Assembly (NCBI GenBank): GCA_018065205.1 | Contig: JAGHTR010000066.1 | Span: forward strand, 1-35,827 | From: Candidatus Colicola caccequi | GTDB lineage: Bacteria; Bacteroidota; Bacteroidia; Bacteroidales; Paludibacteraceae | DNA: 35,827 nt | Direction of reading: 5' to 3' | Part shown: positions 1 through 8,538 of the stretch, in pieces | Layout: each line of letters opens with the position of its first letter | Position numbering within the stretch: position 1 is the stretch's first letter | Notes under the pieces: model-generated | The model's database searches: none | Told to the model about the DNA's origin: nothing | The model's input: the letters and a program-made list of their open reading frames with translations, nothing else | Position numbers and translations under genes: made by a program

Positions 1-177
1 AATAACCTGGTATTGGCGTCGTCCGCTATCTCGGCCAAAGTATTAGAGCGTGCCCAAATGTCTGCCGATGTTGTTTCTCCTAACTTGATTCGCACAGGCT
101 TGGCATCCGTGATTATCGGCTTGCTCTTACCACTACTCGTACTCTTGCTCTTGTGCTTCCGCAAGGAGATATTATGA
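1..177 (+). CDS. C-terminal end of an integral membrane protein (5' truncated)
   Basis: The frame is open from the first base of the window and ends with TGA at 175-177, giving 58 residues. The last third is one strongly hydrophobic stretch (from about TGLASVIIGLLLPLLVLLLL), followed by a short basic tail (CFRKEIL). This looks like a final membrane helix with a cytoplasmic end. The preceding segment is Ala/Ser-rich and could be a loop or amphipathic helix of a transporter or permease. I do not recognise the family from so short a piece. A strong hairpin terminator follows 28 bases later, so this is probably the last gene of its transcript. The gene is certainly partial at the left edge. Confidence 0.6.
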   Translation, partial: NNLVLASSAISAKVLERAQMSADVVSPNLIRTGLASVIIGLLLPLLVLLLLCFRKEIL

Positions 178-205
178 TGTATAACTAATTACCGATGTAA
201 AAAGC

Positions 206-242
206 AATGCGACTTCCGAAAGGAAATCGCATTCTTTTTTTT
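206..242. terminator. Two-way intrinsic terminator between convergent transcripts
   Basis: AATGCGA (206-212) pairs with TCGCATT (227-233). The inner CTTCC/GGAAA arms extend the stem around a GAAA loop, with one C-A mismatch. A run of T follows on the plus strand (235-242), and five A at 199-203 give a T-run on the minus strand. The hairpin can therefore end both the plus-strand gene at 1-177 and the minus-strand ompA-tRNA transcript. Confidence 0.8.
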
Positions 243-243
243 G

Positions 244-318
244 TGGTCCCTCTTGGGCTTGAACCAAGGACCCCCTGATTATGAGTCAGGTGCTACTAAC
301 CAACTGAGCTAAGAGACC
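244..318 (-). tRNA. tRNA with CAU anticodon (elongator Met, or Ile2 if lysidine-modified)
   Basis: The minus strand folds as a cloverleaf. The acceptor GGTCTCT pairs with AGGGACC (one G-U), with discriminator A. The D-arm begins TAGCTCAGTTGG. The anticodon stem CCTGA/TCAGG encloses the loop CTCATAA, so the anticodon is CAU. The T-arm is CTTGG-TTCAAGC-CCAAG. CCA is not encoded. A CAU anticodon is shared by elongator Met, initiator Met and Ile2. The first pair is G-C, which argues against the initiator. The choice between elongator Met and Ile2 cannot be made by eye. It lies 26 bases after the ompA-like stop codon on the same strand. Confidence 0.93.
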
Positions 319-344
319 CCGACGCGTAACGTGCGTCAAACGTA

Positions 345-1946
345 TTATTCTGCCTGCTTGGACGTCATGTTATTCAACAGACGTTCAGCTTGCTCTTTAG
401 TAATCATCTTTTGTTCCGGAGTAAGAGTAGGCATTAGTAATACCGTACCTTCCTCTAAGTCATTCGGCGAAGCCATGACGTCGCGGTTAGCGAGGTAGAT
501 ATATACCCAACAATCGGTGTTGTCATAGAAACGACGGGCTAAACGACTTAGCGTTACACCTTCTTCAACCGTTACTTCTTCGGCATCCTTAAGCATGTTA
601 TTCATCTCCTGTTCGCTGATTTGTGCGAATTGGTTCTGAATGTTATCAAAGTCAGCACGGCTCATCATGTGAACTTCAACACGACGGTTAGGTCCGTAAG
701 AACCACGATCGCGCCCCTCTAAGATACCACGACCGATTGGCATCAAACGATTCTTATCAATGCCGTATTGTGTATTCAATTCCTTAGCTACGTTATTAGC
801 ACGACGGGCACTAAGAGCCTTGTTATATGCACTGGTGTTGGTGTTGTCGCAATAACCAATGATAACGGCACACTCATCGTTGTTCTCACGTTGCATACGT
901 GAACCAACTTGATGAACGGTAACTAAACCGGCAGGAGTGATGTCATGTTTGTCATTCTTGAAGTAAATGAAGTAATCCGGCTCTTGAGCCTCCACTTCGT
1001 GGATAACTTGGTTGATAACTTGGTTAAGAACAACGGTATCTTTGTGAATGATAATAACCGTATCTTTGCCTGGTGTTGCAGGAATAACCTCTTGAGGCTG
1101 CTGCTTAGGCGCTACGCGAGACTCGTGGCACATATTGCGAATATGAGAGTGCTTCTCGGCATCAATCTTATAACGTAAAATAGCTTCACAATCAAAAATA
1201 CCATCGTTGTTGTTACCTAAAATACGGCCATCTACCTTGTCATTGGCAAAGTAGTTGTACACTGCTTTAATACCAACGGATACGCTACGAGATACGTTGA
1301 ACTCAAACTCAGCACCACCAAAGAACACACCGACGCATTTGTAACTGTTCATCTTGTCAGGGGTTTGCGTGGCTGTGGTGTATTTGTTAGCATCATCTAC
1401 CCAAATACGTGTTCCGTCGGCAAGTGTCTTATAGTCGCCAGCGGGGAATTGAATTTCATTCTTCCACCACGCAGCACCACCACCGAGCAAGAGGTTGAGC
1501 GCAAACAATTTGTACTTGTTTTGAGGACGCCAGCAGTTGAAGATATCAAATGTGATATATCCACTTGCTTGGTGCATCATACCTTTAAGCAACTTCTCTG
1601 CATCCTTGTCGCTTTTGCCGAAAACAGCATGTTGGCGGAATTGATATTGCAAGGCCAGACCCCAAGTGCTATTGAAGTGATATTCAACACCCAAACCTAC
1701 AGTTGGGGCGTAAACAGCATGCTTCTGCTCACTGGTGAAGTCTCCGTCAAAGACGTTAAAACCGCCGGTAAGGAATAAACTAACGCGAGTAATCGAGTCT
1801 GATACGCTTTCTTGTGGTTTAAAAGGGTGAATACCTTTAACCTCGGATTGTTCCTCTGTCTCCACCTCATTTGAATTAGCGGGAGCCGCCATAACCAAAG
1901 AGAATGAAAGGGCTGCGACAGATGCTAAAAATAATTTCTTAAACAT
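345..1946 (-). CDS. OmpA-family outer-membrane protein with C-terminal LysM-like domain
   Basis: This 533-residue protein has a signal peptide (MFKKLFLASVAALSFSLVMA, about residues 1-21). Roughly residues 50-270 are rich in aromatic and glycine-alternating strands (for example TWGLALQYQFRQ), as in a beta-barrel. A linker rich in Pro and Val follows. The OmpA peptidoglycan-binding domain is at about 325-430, with GYCDNTNTSAYNKALSARRA and the closing PNRRVEVHM. The last about 80 residues (EEVTVEEGVTLSRLARRFY..., then YIYLANRD and GTVLLMPTL) fit a LysM-like fold, so the protein may have two cell-wall contacts. It likely tethers the outer membrane to peptidoglycan. A matching Bacteroidota promoter lies upstream at 1990-2021, and the gene is divergent from pta. 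A CAU tRNA follows on the same strand. The order OmpA then LysM is read by eye; the barrel size is uncertain. Confidence 0.88.
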   Translation of the reverse strand: MFKKLFLASVAALSFSLVMAAPANSNEVETEEQSEVKGIHPFKPQESVSDSITRVSLFLTGGFNVFDGDFTSEQKHAVYAPTVGLGVEYHFNSTWGLALQYQFRQHAVFGKSDKDAEKLLKGMMHQASGYITFDIFNCWRPQNKYKLFALNLLLGGGAAWWKNEIQFPAGDYKTLADGTRIWVDDANKYTTATQTPDKMNSYKCVGVFFGGAEFEFNVSRSVSVGIKAVYNYFANDKVDGRILGNNNDGIFDCEAILRYKIDAEKHSHIRNMCHESRVAPKQQPQEVIPATPGKDTVIIIHKDTVVLNQVINQVIHEVEAQEPDYFIYFKNDKHDITPAGLVTVHQVGSRMQRENNDECAVIIGYCDNTNTSAYNKALSARRANNVAKELNTQYGIDKNRLMPIGRGILEGRDRGSYGPNRRVEVHMMSRADFDNIQNQFAQISEQEMNNMLKDAEEVTVEEGVTLSRLARRFYDNTDCWVYIYLANRDVMASPNDLEEGTVLLMPTLTPEQKMITKEQAERLLNNMTSKQAE

Positions 1947-1989
1947 AGTATTGTTAGGATAGATTAGTCAATAATTCAAAATCAGCGTG

Positions 1990-2021
1990 CAAAGGTACAC
2001 ATTTTTTTTGGAATAAACAAA
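1990..2021 (-). promoter_or_regulatory. Promoter of the ompA-like gene
   Basis: On the minus strand a TTTG (2018-2021) is followed after 20 bases by TACCTTTG (1990-1997). This matches the Bacteroidota primary sigma pattern TTTG-N20-TAnnTTTG. Transcription would start near 1983, leaving a leader of about 37 bases. Confidence 0.75.
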
Positions 2022-2057
2022 TTTTTTTATAAAAAAATGTAAATTTCATGGAAAATC

Positions 2058-2089
2058 CTTGCATATATGGCTTCTTTTTAGTATCTTTG
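2058..2089 (+). promoter_or_regulatory. Promoter of the pta-ackA operon
   Basis: CTTG (2058-2061) and TATCTTTG (2082-2089) are separated by 20 bases, matching the Bacteroidota consensus apart from the first T of the -33 box. The start would fall near 2096, about 33 bases before the pta ATG. It is back to back with the ompA-like promoter, about 60 bp away. Confidence 0.75.
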
Positions 2090-2128
2090 CACAAATATTA
2101 TGCCAAAAGTGGTTAAATTAAGAAGGTT

Positions 2129-3127
2129 ATGACAATTTTAGAAAAAATGAGTGAACGCGCGCGCAAAAATCTGCAGCGTATTGTACTTCCAGAGGGTGAC
2201 GAGCCGCGTACTTTAGAGGCTGCAAATATATTGCTTAAAGAACGTTTGGCTAAGCTGATACTGATTGGTGATAAGGCAACTATTGAAAAGATGACTGCCG
2301 AGAATGGGTATGACTATATTCGTGAAGCAACCATTTTTGATCCGGCTACCGAACCTAAAATGATGGAGTATGCTCACTTGCTTTACGAACTGCGTAAGGC
2401 TAAAGGTATGACGGAAGAGGAGGCGATAAAGAAAGCCCAAGACCCTTTGTACTTGGGGTGTTTGATGATAAAGAACGGAGATGCTGACGGCGAATTGGCG
2501 GGTGCGCGCGGAACGACGGCTGATACGATTCGACCTGCTTTCCAGATTCTCAAAACAAAACCTAATTGCAAAATCGTAAGTGGTGCTTTCCTTATGTTTA
2601 CCCCTGCTAACCAATTGGGGGAGGATGGGTTCTTGGTTTTTGCAGACTGTGCTGTTAATCCGTGCCCAAATGCCGAAGAATTGGCGCAAATAGCTATATC
2701 TACAGCCGAGACTGCTCGCAGTTTGGCACAAATAGAGCCACGCGTAGCTATGCTGTCTTTCTCAACGAAGGGATCGGCCAAACATGAACTGGTGGACAAA
2801 GTGACCGAAGCAACGCGTTTGGCTAAAGAAATGGACCCCAATCTAATCATAGATGGTGAGTTGCAAGCGGATGCTGCATTGGTGGAGAGTGTCGGACTTA
2901 AAAAGGCTCCCGGAAGTAGTGTTGCCGGTAAGGCTAATGTGCTTGTTTTCCCGGATTTACAAGCTGGCAATATAGGATATAAATTGGTGGAACGTTTCTC
3001 GGGCGCTGATGCTGTGGGACCTATTTTGCAAGGTATAGCTGCTCCGGTGAATGACCTGAGTCGTGGTTGTAAGGTACAAGATATTGTACAAATGGTAATC
3101 ATTACTGCCAATCAAGCGATAGGGTGA
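2129..3127 (+). CDS. pta: Phosphate acetyltransferase
   Basis: The enzyme converts acetyl-CoA and phosphate to acetyl phosphate and CoA in the cytoplasm, the first step of acetate overflow. At 332 residues it is the short Pta form with only the catalytic domain, lacking the N-terminal regulatory domain of enterobacterial Pta. Family marks include the start VLPEGDEPRTLEAA, the central ADGELAGARGTTADTIRPAFQ, GSAKHELVDKV, and DLQAGNIGYKLVERFSGADAVGPILQGI near the C-terminus. The ATG at 2129 follows the promoter at 2058-2089. The gene lies 31 bases before ackA, its pathway partner, so the two are almost certainly co-transcribed. The N-terminal start MTILEKMSERARKNLQRIVLPEG is usual for the family. 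Confidence 0.97.
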   Translation: MTILEKMSERARKNLQRIVLPEGDEPRTLEAANILLKERLAKLILIGDKATIEKMTAENGYDYIREATIFDPATEPKMMEYAHLLYELRKAKGMTEEEAIKKAQDPLYLGCLMIKNGDADGELAGARGTTADTIRPAFQILKTKPNCKIVSGAFLMFTPANQLGEDGFLVFADCAVNPCPNAEELAQIAISTAETARSLAQIEPRVAMLSFSTKGSAKHELVDKVTEATRLAKEMDPNLIIDGELQADAALVESVGLKKAPGSSVAGKANVLVFPDLQAGNIGYKLVERFSGADAVGPILQGIAAPVNDLSRGCKVQDIVQMVIITANQAIG

Positions 3128-3158
3128 GAATTAATTAGTAGACAAACAATAAGATAAT

Positions 3159-4352
3159 ATGAAGATATTAGTTTTGAACTGTGGTAGTTCGTCCATTAAG
3201 TACGCTTTGTACAATATGGATAATCGCACTGTGATGACATCCGGTGGCGCAGAGCGCGTTGGGTTGCCGGATGCGTTTGTAAAAGTGAAGATGCCTGATG
3301 GTGAGAAGAAAAAAATCATGCATGACATTCCTGAACATACTGAAGGTGTTAAGTTCATTTTCTCTTTACTCACCGATCCTGAGATAGGTGTTATCAAATC
3401 TCTCAAGGAGATTGATGCTGTGGGGCATCGTATGGTGCATGGCGGAGAAAAATTCCAGCAGAGTGTGCGCATTGATGAAGAGGTTCTTAAAGCATTTGAG
3501 GCTGTCAGTGACTTGGCTCCGTTGCATAATCCCGCCAATATGAAGGGAATAAAAGCGGTGTCTGAACTGATGCCCGGATTACCACAAGTAGGTGTGTTTG
3601 ATACGGCTTTCCATCAAACGATGCCGGATTATGCATATATGTACGCATTGCCCTACGATGTCTATAAAAAATATGGTGTACGCCGTTATGGTTTCCATGG
3701 TACATCTCATCGCTATGTGTCCCATCGTGTTTGCGAGATTCTTGGGGTGCCTTTTGATCAGCAGCGTATCATCACATGCCATATTGGCAATGGCGCTTCC
3801 TTGGCTGCAATCAAGAATGGTAAGTGTATGGATACCAGTATGGGCTTAACTCCACTTGAGGGTGTGATGATGGGCACTCGTGCCGGTGATGTAGATGGTG
3901 GGGCTATTACATACTTGATGAAGAAAATGCAAATGACTCCGGACCAAATGTCGAATTTCCTCAACAAGGATGGTGGTGTGGCCGGTATTGCTACGGTAGG
4001 TTCGGATATGCGTGATGTGGAGGCTGCTTGCAAAGATGGTGATGACCGAGCTCGTTTAGCCATTGAGATGTACTCGTATCGTATAAAAAAATACATCGGC
4101 GCTTATGCTGCTGCAATGGGGGGAGTAGATATTATCGTATTTACTGCCGGAGTAGGTGAAAATCAACCGGGATTGCGTCGTCGAATGTGCGAAGGATTAG
4201 AGTTCTTAGGTGTTAAGATTGACGAGAATGTAAATGCCACATTGCGTGGTGAGGAGAAGGTAATATCTGCCACGGATAGCAAAGTAAAAGTCGTGGTCGT
4301 ACCTACAGATGAAGAATTAATGATTGCATTAGACACACAAGCTTTATTATAA
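3159..4352 (+). CDS. ackA: Acetate kinase
   Basis: The enzyme transfers the phosphate of acetyl phosphate to ADP, giving acetate and ATP. Its 397 residues are the normal length. ASKHA-fold marks are present: VLNCGSSSIKYAL at residues 4-16, GHRMVHGGEKF, the GFHGTSHRYVSHRV region, HIGNGASLAAIKNGKCMDTSMG, and FTAGVGENQPGLRRRMCEGL near the end. The start ATG at 3159 is fixed by the family start MKILVLNCGSSS. The gene follows pta in the usual order. Its TAA (4350-4352) is followed immediately by the ATG of the GH13 gene, with no gap, which suggests translational coupling. Confidence 0.97.
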   Translation: MKILVLNCGSSSIKYALYNMDNRTVMTSGGAERVGLPDAFVKVKMPDGEKKKIMHDIPEHTEGVKFIFSLLTDPEIGVIKSLKEIDAVGHRMVHGGEKFQQSVRIDEEVLKAFEAVSDLAPLHNPANMKGIKAVSELMPGLPQVGVFDTAFHQTMPDYAYMYALPYDVYKKYGVRRYGFHGTSHRYVSHRVCEILGVPFDQQRIITCHIGNGASLAAIKNGKCMDTSMGLTPLEGVMMGTRAGDVDGGAITYLMKKMQMTPDQMSNFLNKDGGVAGIATVGSDMRDVEAACKDGDDRARLAIEMYSYRIKKYIGAYAAAMGGVDIIVFTAGVGENQPGLRRRMCEGLEFLGVKIDENVNATLRGEEKVISATDSKVKVVVVPTDEELMIALDTQALL

Positions 4353-6011
4353 ATGAAACCAATTATTTATCAATTATTTCTCCGTACTTTTACCAACTAC
4401 AATCCTACTCGTAAACGGAACGGAAGCCGTGAAGAAAATGGTTGTGGTAAATTTAAGGACTTCACAGTCAAGGCTCTCAAGGCTATTTATGATTTAGGCG
4501 CTACTCATATATGGTTCACCGGTGTGATTCGCCATGCTACGGCGGAATACAATACCCCTTCCATTACGAAAGGTAAAGCCGGCTCGCCTTATGCTATTAC
4601 CGACTACTACGATGTGGATCCGGACTTGGCGGTAGATACCGCTAAACGTATGGAGGAATTTGAACAACTGATTAGTCGTACCCACAAGGCTGGATTACAA
4701 GTCATTATTGACTTCGTTCCTAACCATGTGAGCCGCGAATATAAATCCATCTGCAAGCCAAAGAACGTAAAGGATTTAGGTCAGACGGACCATCCAGAAT
4801 GGGCTTTCTCACCACTCAATAACTTCTACTATTTGCCCGGAGAGAAATTCGCCCCGCAGTTTGCTATGGAGGACTACGAAGAATTCCCCGCTAAAGTGAC
4901 GGGTAACGACTGTTTTTCGGCACATCCCACTAAAGACGACTGGTATGAGACCGTTAAACTGAACTATGGAGTACACTATTTGGGTGGCAGAGAAAAACAA
5001 TTCAATCCCATTCCTGATACGTGGAAGAAAATGCAAGATATTTTGCGTTTTTGGGCAAGTAAAGGCGTGGATGCGTTCCGTGTTGACATGGCGGAAATGG
5101 TGCCGGTTGAGTTCTGGAGTTGGGTCATTCCATTTATTCATAAACACTTCCCCAGGGTGCAATTCATTGCCGAATGCTATAATCCACAATTATATCACCC
5201 CTATTTGGAAGCAGGCTTTGATTACTTGTACGATAAAGTGGGTATGTATGAATATTTGCGTGGCGTAACCAGTAAGAATTGGCCAGCTGAAGGTATTACC
5301 AACCAGTGGCAGGCTGTGGAGGATATTCGTGAACGGATGTTGTATTTTTTGGAAAACCATGACGAACAACGTTTGGCTTCTGGTTTTTATTGCGGTCGTG
5401 GAATGTGCGCTGAGCCGGCAATGATAGTGGCGGCTACATTAGGCACCAATCCAGTCATGGTATATGCCGGACAGGAATTGGGTGAAACCGGCATGGATTG
5501 CGAAGGCTTCTCGGGAATGGATGGCCGCAGTAGTATATTTGATTATTGGGGAATTAAGTCTTTGCAGGCTTGGACTAATAATGGAAAATTTGATGGAAAG
5601 TTGCTTAATGATGAGCAAAAAGCCTTGCGCGCTTTTTATCAAAAACTGCTTACTACAGCTAGAGAGAATATTGCTATTCAGCAAGGTAAGATGTTTGATC
5701 TTGAATATGCTCAGGGTGAAGGTTTTAATCGTCACGAACAGTATGCTTATTTGCGTAAGCAGGATAATGAACTATTGCTTATTGTTCTTAACTTTGACGA
5801 CCGTAAGGTAGATTTGAAGGTGAATATCCCTCAAGCTGCGTTAGACTATCTTAAGCAAGAACCAATCAAAGATGGTTCCGCAGTGGATTTGTTAACGGAT
5901 GCCAAGTATAAGAATTTTGCATTTAGTGTAGAGGAACCGGTACGGATATCCTTGGAGCCTTGGAAGGGTATCATTCTATCTATCAAGGATGGTAAGAAAA
6001 GAAAACGTTGA
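4353..6011 (+). CDS. Cytoplasmic GH13 alpha-amylase-family glycosidase
   Basis: This 552-residue (beta/alpha)8-barrel enzyme likely acts on alpha-1,4 glucans or malto-oligosaccharides. The GH13 regions are in order: I, DFVPNH (120-125); II, FRVDMAEM with nucleophile Asp245; III, FIAECYN with acid/base Glu274; IV, ENHDEQR (334-340) with Asp337. The C-terminal about 100 residues (LLIVLNFDDRKVDLKVNIPQ...) look like the usual all-beta domain C. There is no signal peptide, so it should be cytosolic, unlike SusG-type outer-membrane amylases. It directly abuts ackA and overlaps the next gene by one base, so it sits within an acetate-forming operon. That context fits breakdown of stored glycogen or imported maltodextrin feeding fermentation; this is inference. 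The exact substrate cannot be read from the motifs. Confidence 0.9.
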   Translation: MKPIIYQLFLRTFTNYNPTRKRNGSREENGCGKFKDFTVKALKAIYDLGATHIWFTGVIRHATAEYNTPSITKGKAGSPYAITDYYDVDPDLAVDTAKRMEEFEQLISRTHKAGLQVIIDFVPNHVSREYKSICKPKNVKDLGQTDHPEWAFSPLNNFYYLPGEKFAPQFAMEDYEEFPAKVTGNDCFSAHPTKDDWYETVKLNYGVHYLGGREKQFNPIPDTWKKMQDILRFWASKGVDAFRVDMAEMVPVEFWSWVIPFIHKHFPRVQFIAECYNPQLYHPYLEAGFDYLYDKVGMYEYLRGVTSKNWPAEGITNQWQAVEDIRERMLYFLENHDEQRLASGFYCGRGMCAEPAMIVAATLGTNPVMVYAGQELGETGMDCEGFSGMDGRSSIFDYWGIKSLQAWTNNGKFDGKLLNDEQKALRAFYQKLLTTARENIAIQQGKMFDLEYAQGEGFNRHEQYAYLRKQDNELLLIVLNFDDRKVDLKVNIPQAALDYLKQEPIKDGSAVDLLTDAKYKNFAFSVEEPVRISLEPWKGIILSIKDGKKRKR

Positions 6012-6973
6012 TGTTTGAACAAATTAAAGCATATTGTCGTTTGTTGCGTTGGCCTAATCTGATTATGCTCCTTATCGTGGTATGGGTGATGGAGCAGTGG
6101 GTTGCAGTCCCTGTGCTGAACGCCTGTCAGTTCGGTGTGCAATTACCTTGGTGGTGTGTGATGTTGATGATGCTATCTGTTACCTTTATTGCTGCGGGGG
6201 GATATGTGATTAACGACTATTTTGATATCAAGATTGACCGTATCAATAAACCTGATCAACTCATTGTAACACAATCCGTTACTAAGGATGCTGCGATGCA
6301 TTGTCATCAACTGCTCACTATTCTTGGTGCTGCAATGGGCTTGGTGGTGGCTTGGTGGTGCCGAAGTTGGGGTATCGGATTGACGATGATTCTGGTTCCT
6401 GGATTATTGTGGTTCTATTCCAGTAGTTATAAACGCCAGTTTATTATTGGCAATGTAATTGTGGCATTCTTGGCTGCTATGCCGTCGTTGGTTGTAGCAA
6501 TGGCCAATGTGGGATACTTGCAGCGTCGTTATGGCGATATCTTAGTTTTCTCTCCGGTTAACCAAGATCTCTATGTTTGGTTGGGTGGTTTTGGATTATT
6601 TGCTTTCCTCACAACGCTCATGCGTGAAATGATGAAGGATATGCAGGATCAACAGGGTGACCGTGAATTAGAATGCCATACCTTACCGGTGCGCTTTGGC
6701 GACTGGGCCACTAAGTGGGTTGTTACCATTATCGGAAGCATAACCCTTGGTTTGTTAGCATGGATAGGTTTTGATTTAGTTCCATATGAGCATACATGGA
6801 ATACATTAAGTTCACGGTACATAGCCTTTGGTATTATGACTCCGTTAGTATGTAGTTTGTGGCTGATGTGGGCCGCTAAGATTCCTTCGGACTATCGGTC
6901 GGCACAAGGTGTGATGAAGTTTGTGATGTTGATGGGTGTGCTTTACGGTTTTGTTATTTCTAACTCATTATGA
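6011..6973 (+). CDS. UbiA-family prenyltransferase
   Basis: This integral membrane enzyme transfers a prenyl chain from its diphosphate to an acceptor. It has about eight hydrophobic helices. The first Asp-rich motif is NDYFDIKIDRINKPDQ and the second is MKDMQDQQGDRELECHTLP; together they bind Mg-prenyl diphosphate. The spacing and the neighbouring maf resemble the Bacteroidota proteins annotated as geranylgeranylglycerol-phosphate geranylgeranyltransferase, but the acceptor is unproven. The ATG at 6011 overlaps the GH13 stop (TGATG). An in-frame TTG at 6008 is an alternative start. Length is 320 residues. The 3' end overlaps maf by four bases (ATGA), so the genes are probably translationally coupled. 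Confidence 0.88.
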   Translation: MFEQIKAYCRLLRWPNLIMLLIVVWVMEQWVAVPVLNACQFGVQLPWWCVMLMMLSVTFIAAGGYVINDYFDIKIDRINKPDQLIVTQSVTKDAAMHCHQLLTILGAAMGLVVAWWCRSWGIGLTMILVPGLLWFYSSSYKRQFIIGNVIVAFLAAMPSLVVAMANVGYLQRRYGDILVFSPVNQDLYVWLGGFGLFAFLTTLMREMMKDMQDQQGDRELECHTLPVRFGDWATKWVVTIIGSITLGLLAWIGFDLVPYEHTWNTLSSRYIAFGIMTPLVCSLWLMWAAKIPSDYRSAQGVMKFVMLMGVLYGFVISNSL

Positions 6974-7536
6974 GAATTATCTTAGGTAGTCAGTCTCCAA
7001 GACGTCGTGAATTGATGGCAGGATTAGATATCCCATTTAAGACTATTACCATTGATGCGGATGAACATTATCCATCCTCGCTTCAAGGTGGCGATATACC
7101 TATCTACATTGCGTGCAACAAGGCGCGTGCATACGCGAGACCATTGGACTCGGACGAATTGCTGATTACGGCCGATACAATAGTGTGGCTGAATGGACAA
7201 GTACTAGGTAAACCTAAAGATGAATTAGATGCTTGCCGAATGTTGCGTATGCTGAGTGGTCAGACTCATCAGGTCTATACCGGAGTATGTTTTATGACCC
7301 AACAAGGCATAGTGGCTAAGTTTGTGGATAAAACCGATGTGACCTTTAAGCCGCTTACCGATGACGAGATAACTAACTACGTGGCAACCTACCATCCCTT
7401 AGATAAGGCCGGTGCTTATGGCGTGCAAGAATGGATAGGGTATGTTGCCGTAACACAGTTGAGTGGATCGTATTTTAACGTAATGGGGTTGCCTATTCAT
7501 CGCGTATATGCTACGCTTAAGGAATTAGGCTACTAG
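6970..7536 (+). CDS. maf: Maf-family nucleotide pyrophosphatase
   Basis: Maf proteins hydrolyse non-canonical or excess nucleoside triphosphates, for example dTTP and UTP, to monophosphates. The 188-residue protein opens with ILGSQSPRRRELM, the family's substrate loop. It then shows the catalytic ITADTIVWLNGQVLGKPKD (ADT with the conserved Asp) and DKAGAYGVQEWIGYVAVTQLSGSYFNVMGLP. Length is normal. It starts within the ATGA overlap with the prenyltransferase and is the last gene of the pta operon. Only three bases separate its stop from the stop of the convergent polyprenyl synthase, so no separate terminator fits between them. Confidence 0.95.
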   Translation: MRIILGSQSPRRRELMAGLDIPFKTITIDADEHYPSSLQGGDIPIYIACNKARAYARPLDSDELLITADTIVWLNGQVLGKPKDELDACRMLRMLSGQTHQVYTGVCFMTQQGIVAKFVDKTDVTFKPLTDDEITNYVATYHPLDKAGAYGVQEWIGYVAVTQLSGSYFNVMGLPIHRVYATLKELGY

Positions 7537-7539
7537 TTT

Positions 7540-8532
7540 TCACTGCAATCGATTGATACTATAATCTAACAAGGATAGTAAACTATTCTTGGCAGATGCC
7601 TCGTGGAAGATACTCAGGGCATCAATGGCTTGTTGTTTGTGTTGCTGCATTTGTTGGTACGCATAGCGAATGCCATCATATCGTAGCACAAAAGATTTAA
7701 TTTCTTGTTCAGCCTCAAAGGTATCAATATGTGGCTCTTTATGATATAAGTCCTCTGCTATCTGCTGAATCGCTTGACACTCTTCGCGAGAAGCTCGCTT
7801 GAGAGCAATGAGTAGTGGCAAGGTTGCTTTACCATCGCGGATATCTCCCATAGTAGGTTTGCCTATCTCATCCGAATCGGAATAATCCAAGATATCGTCT
7901 TTGATTTGGAAACACATACCTAAATGATGTCCAAACTCCCGTAATGCGGAGGCTTGCCGCATAGTGGAACCGGAAGATTCTGCTCCTGCTTCCATACAGG
8001 CGGCAAAAAGGCAAGCTGTTTTTTGCTCAATGACCCGGTAATATTGCTCTTCAGATATCCACATTGTGGCATTGGAATGCAATTGCAGTAGTTCGCCAGA
8101 AGACAAAGATACTCCCATTTCGGCGACAATATTTGTGATGCGAGCATTGCGTACATTAGCGATAAGTTGCATCACTCGTGCCAATAGAAAGTCGCCCACC
8201 AAAATAGCAATTTTATTGGTCCAACGTACATGTACAGCCTCATGCCCCCGACGAGTAATACTTGAGTCAACCACATCATCATGGATAAGGGACGCGGTAT
8301 GTAATAACTCCAAAGCTACAGCCGAGTCAATTGTTTTATCTGTAATGCCTCGGCATAACTTAGCCGATAATAGCACTAGTTGTGGACGCAGCTGTTTTCC
8401 ACGCTTAACAAGCAAGTATTGCAGCACATCTTTGAGTACAGGCTGATCGCACTGCAGGGCCTGCTCAAAAGAGTGCTCAAAGACATGGAAATCTTGTTTA
8501 ATAGGAGCGAGTATATCTTGTGGATTCACCAT
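7540..8532 (-). CDS. Polyprenyl diphosphate synthase (octaprenyl type)
   Basis: This trans-isoprenyl diphosphate synthase adds isopentenyl units to an allylic primer to build the side chain of menaquinone. It has 330 residues, the normal length. The first Asp-rich motif is in LLHTASLIHDDVVDSSITRRG and the second in CFQIKDDILDYSDSDEIGKPTMGDIRDGKATLPL. KRGKQLRPQLVLL near the N-terminus binds the diphosphate. Chain length cannot be read with certainty; octaprenyl or longer (IspB-like) is usual for the type. It lies six bases after aroC on the same strand, probably in one transcript, which joins chorismate supply and the quinone tail. Confidence 0.92.
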   Translation of the reverse strand: MVNPQDILAPIKQDFHVFEHSFEQALQCDQPVLKDVLQYLLVKRGKQLRPQLVLLSAKLCRGITDKTIDSAVALELLHTASLIHDDVVDSSITRRGHEAVHVRWTNKIAILVGDFLLARVMQLIANVRNARITNIVAEMGVSLSSGELLQLHSNATMWISEEQYYRVIEQKTACLFAACMEAGAESSGSTMRQASALREFGHHLGMCFQIKDDILDYSDSDEIGKPTMGDIRDGKATLPLLIALKRASREECQAIQQIAEDLYHKEPHIDTFEAEQEIKSFVLRYDGIRYAYQQMQQHKQQAIDALSIFHEASAKNSLLSLLDYSINRLQ

Positions 8533-8538
8533 ATTCAG

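Noticed and set aside
2213..3111. Long antisense reading frames over pta
   Set aside because: They lie fully within a well-supported gene and show no family motif; they are shadows of codon bias.
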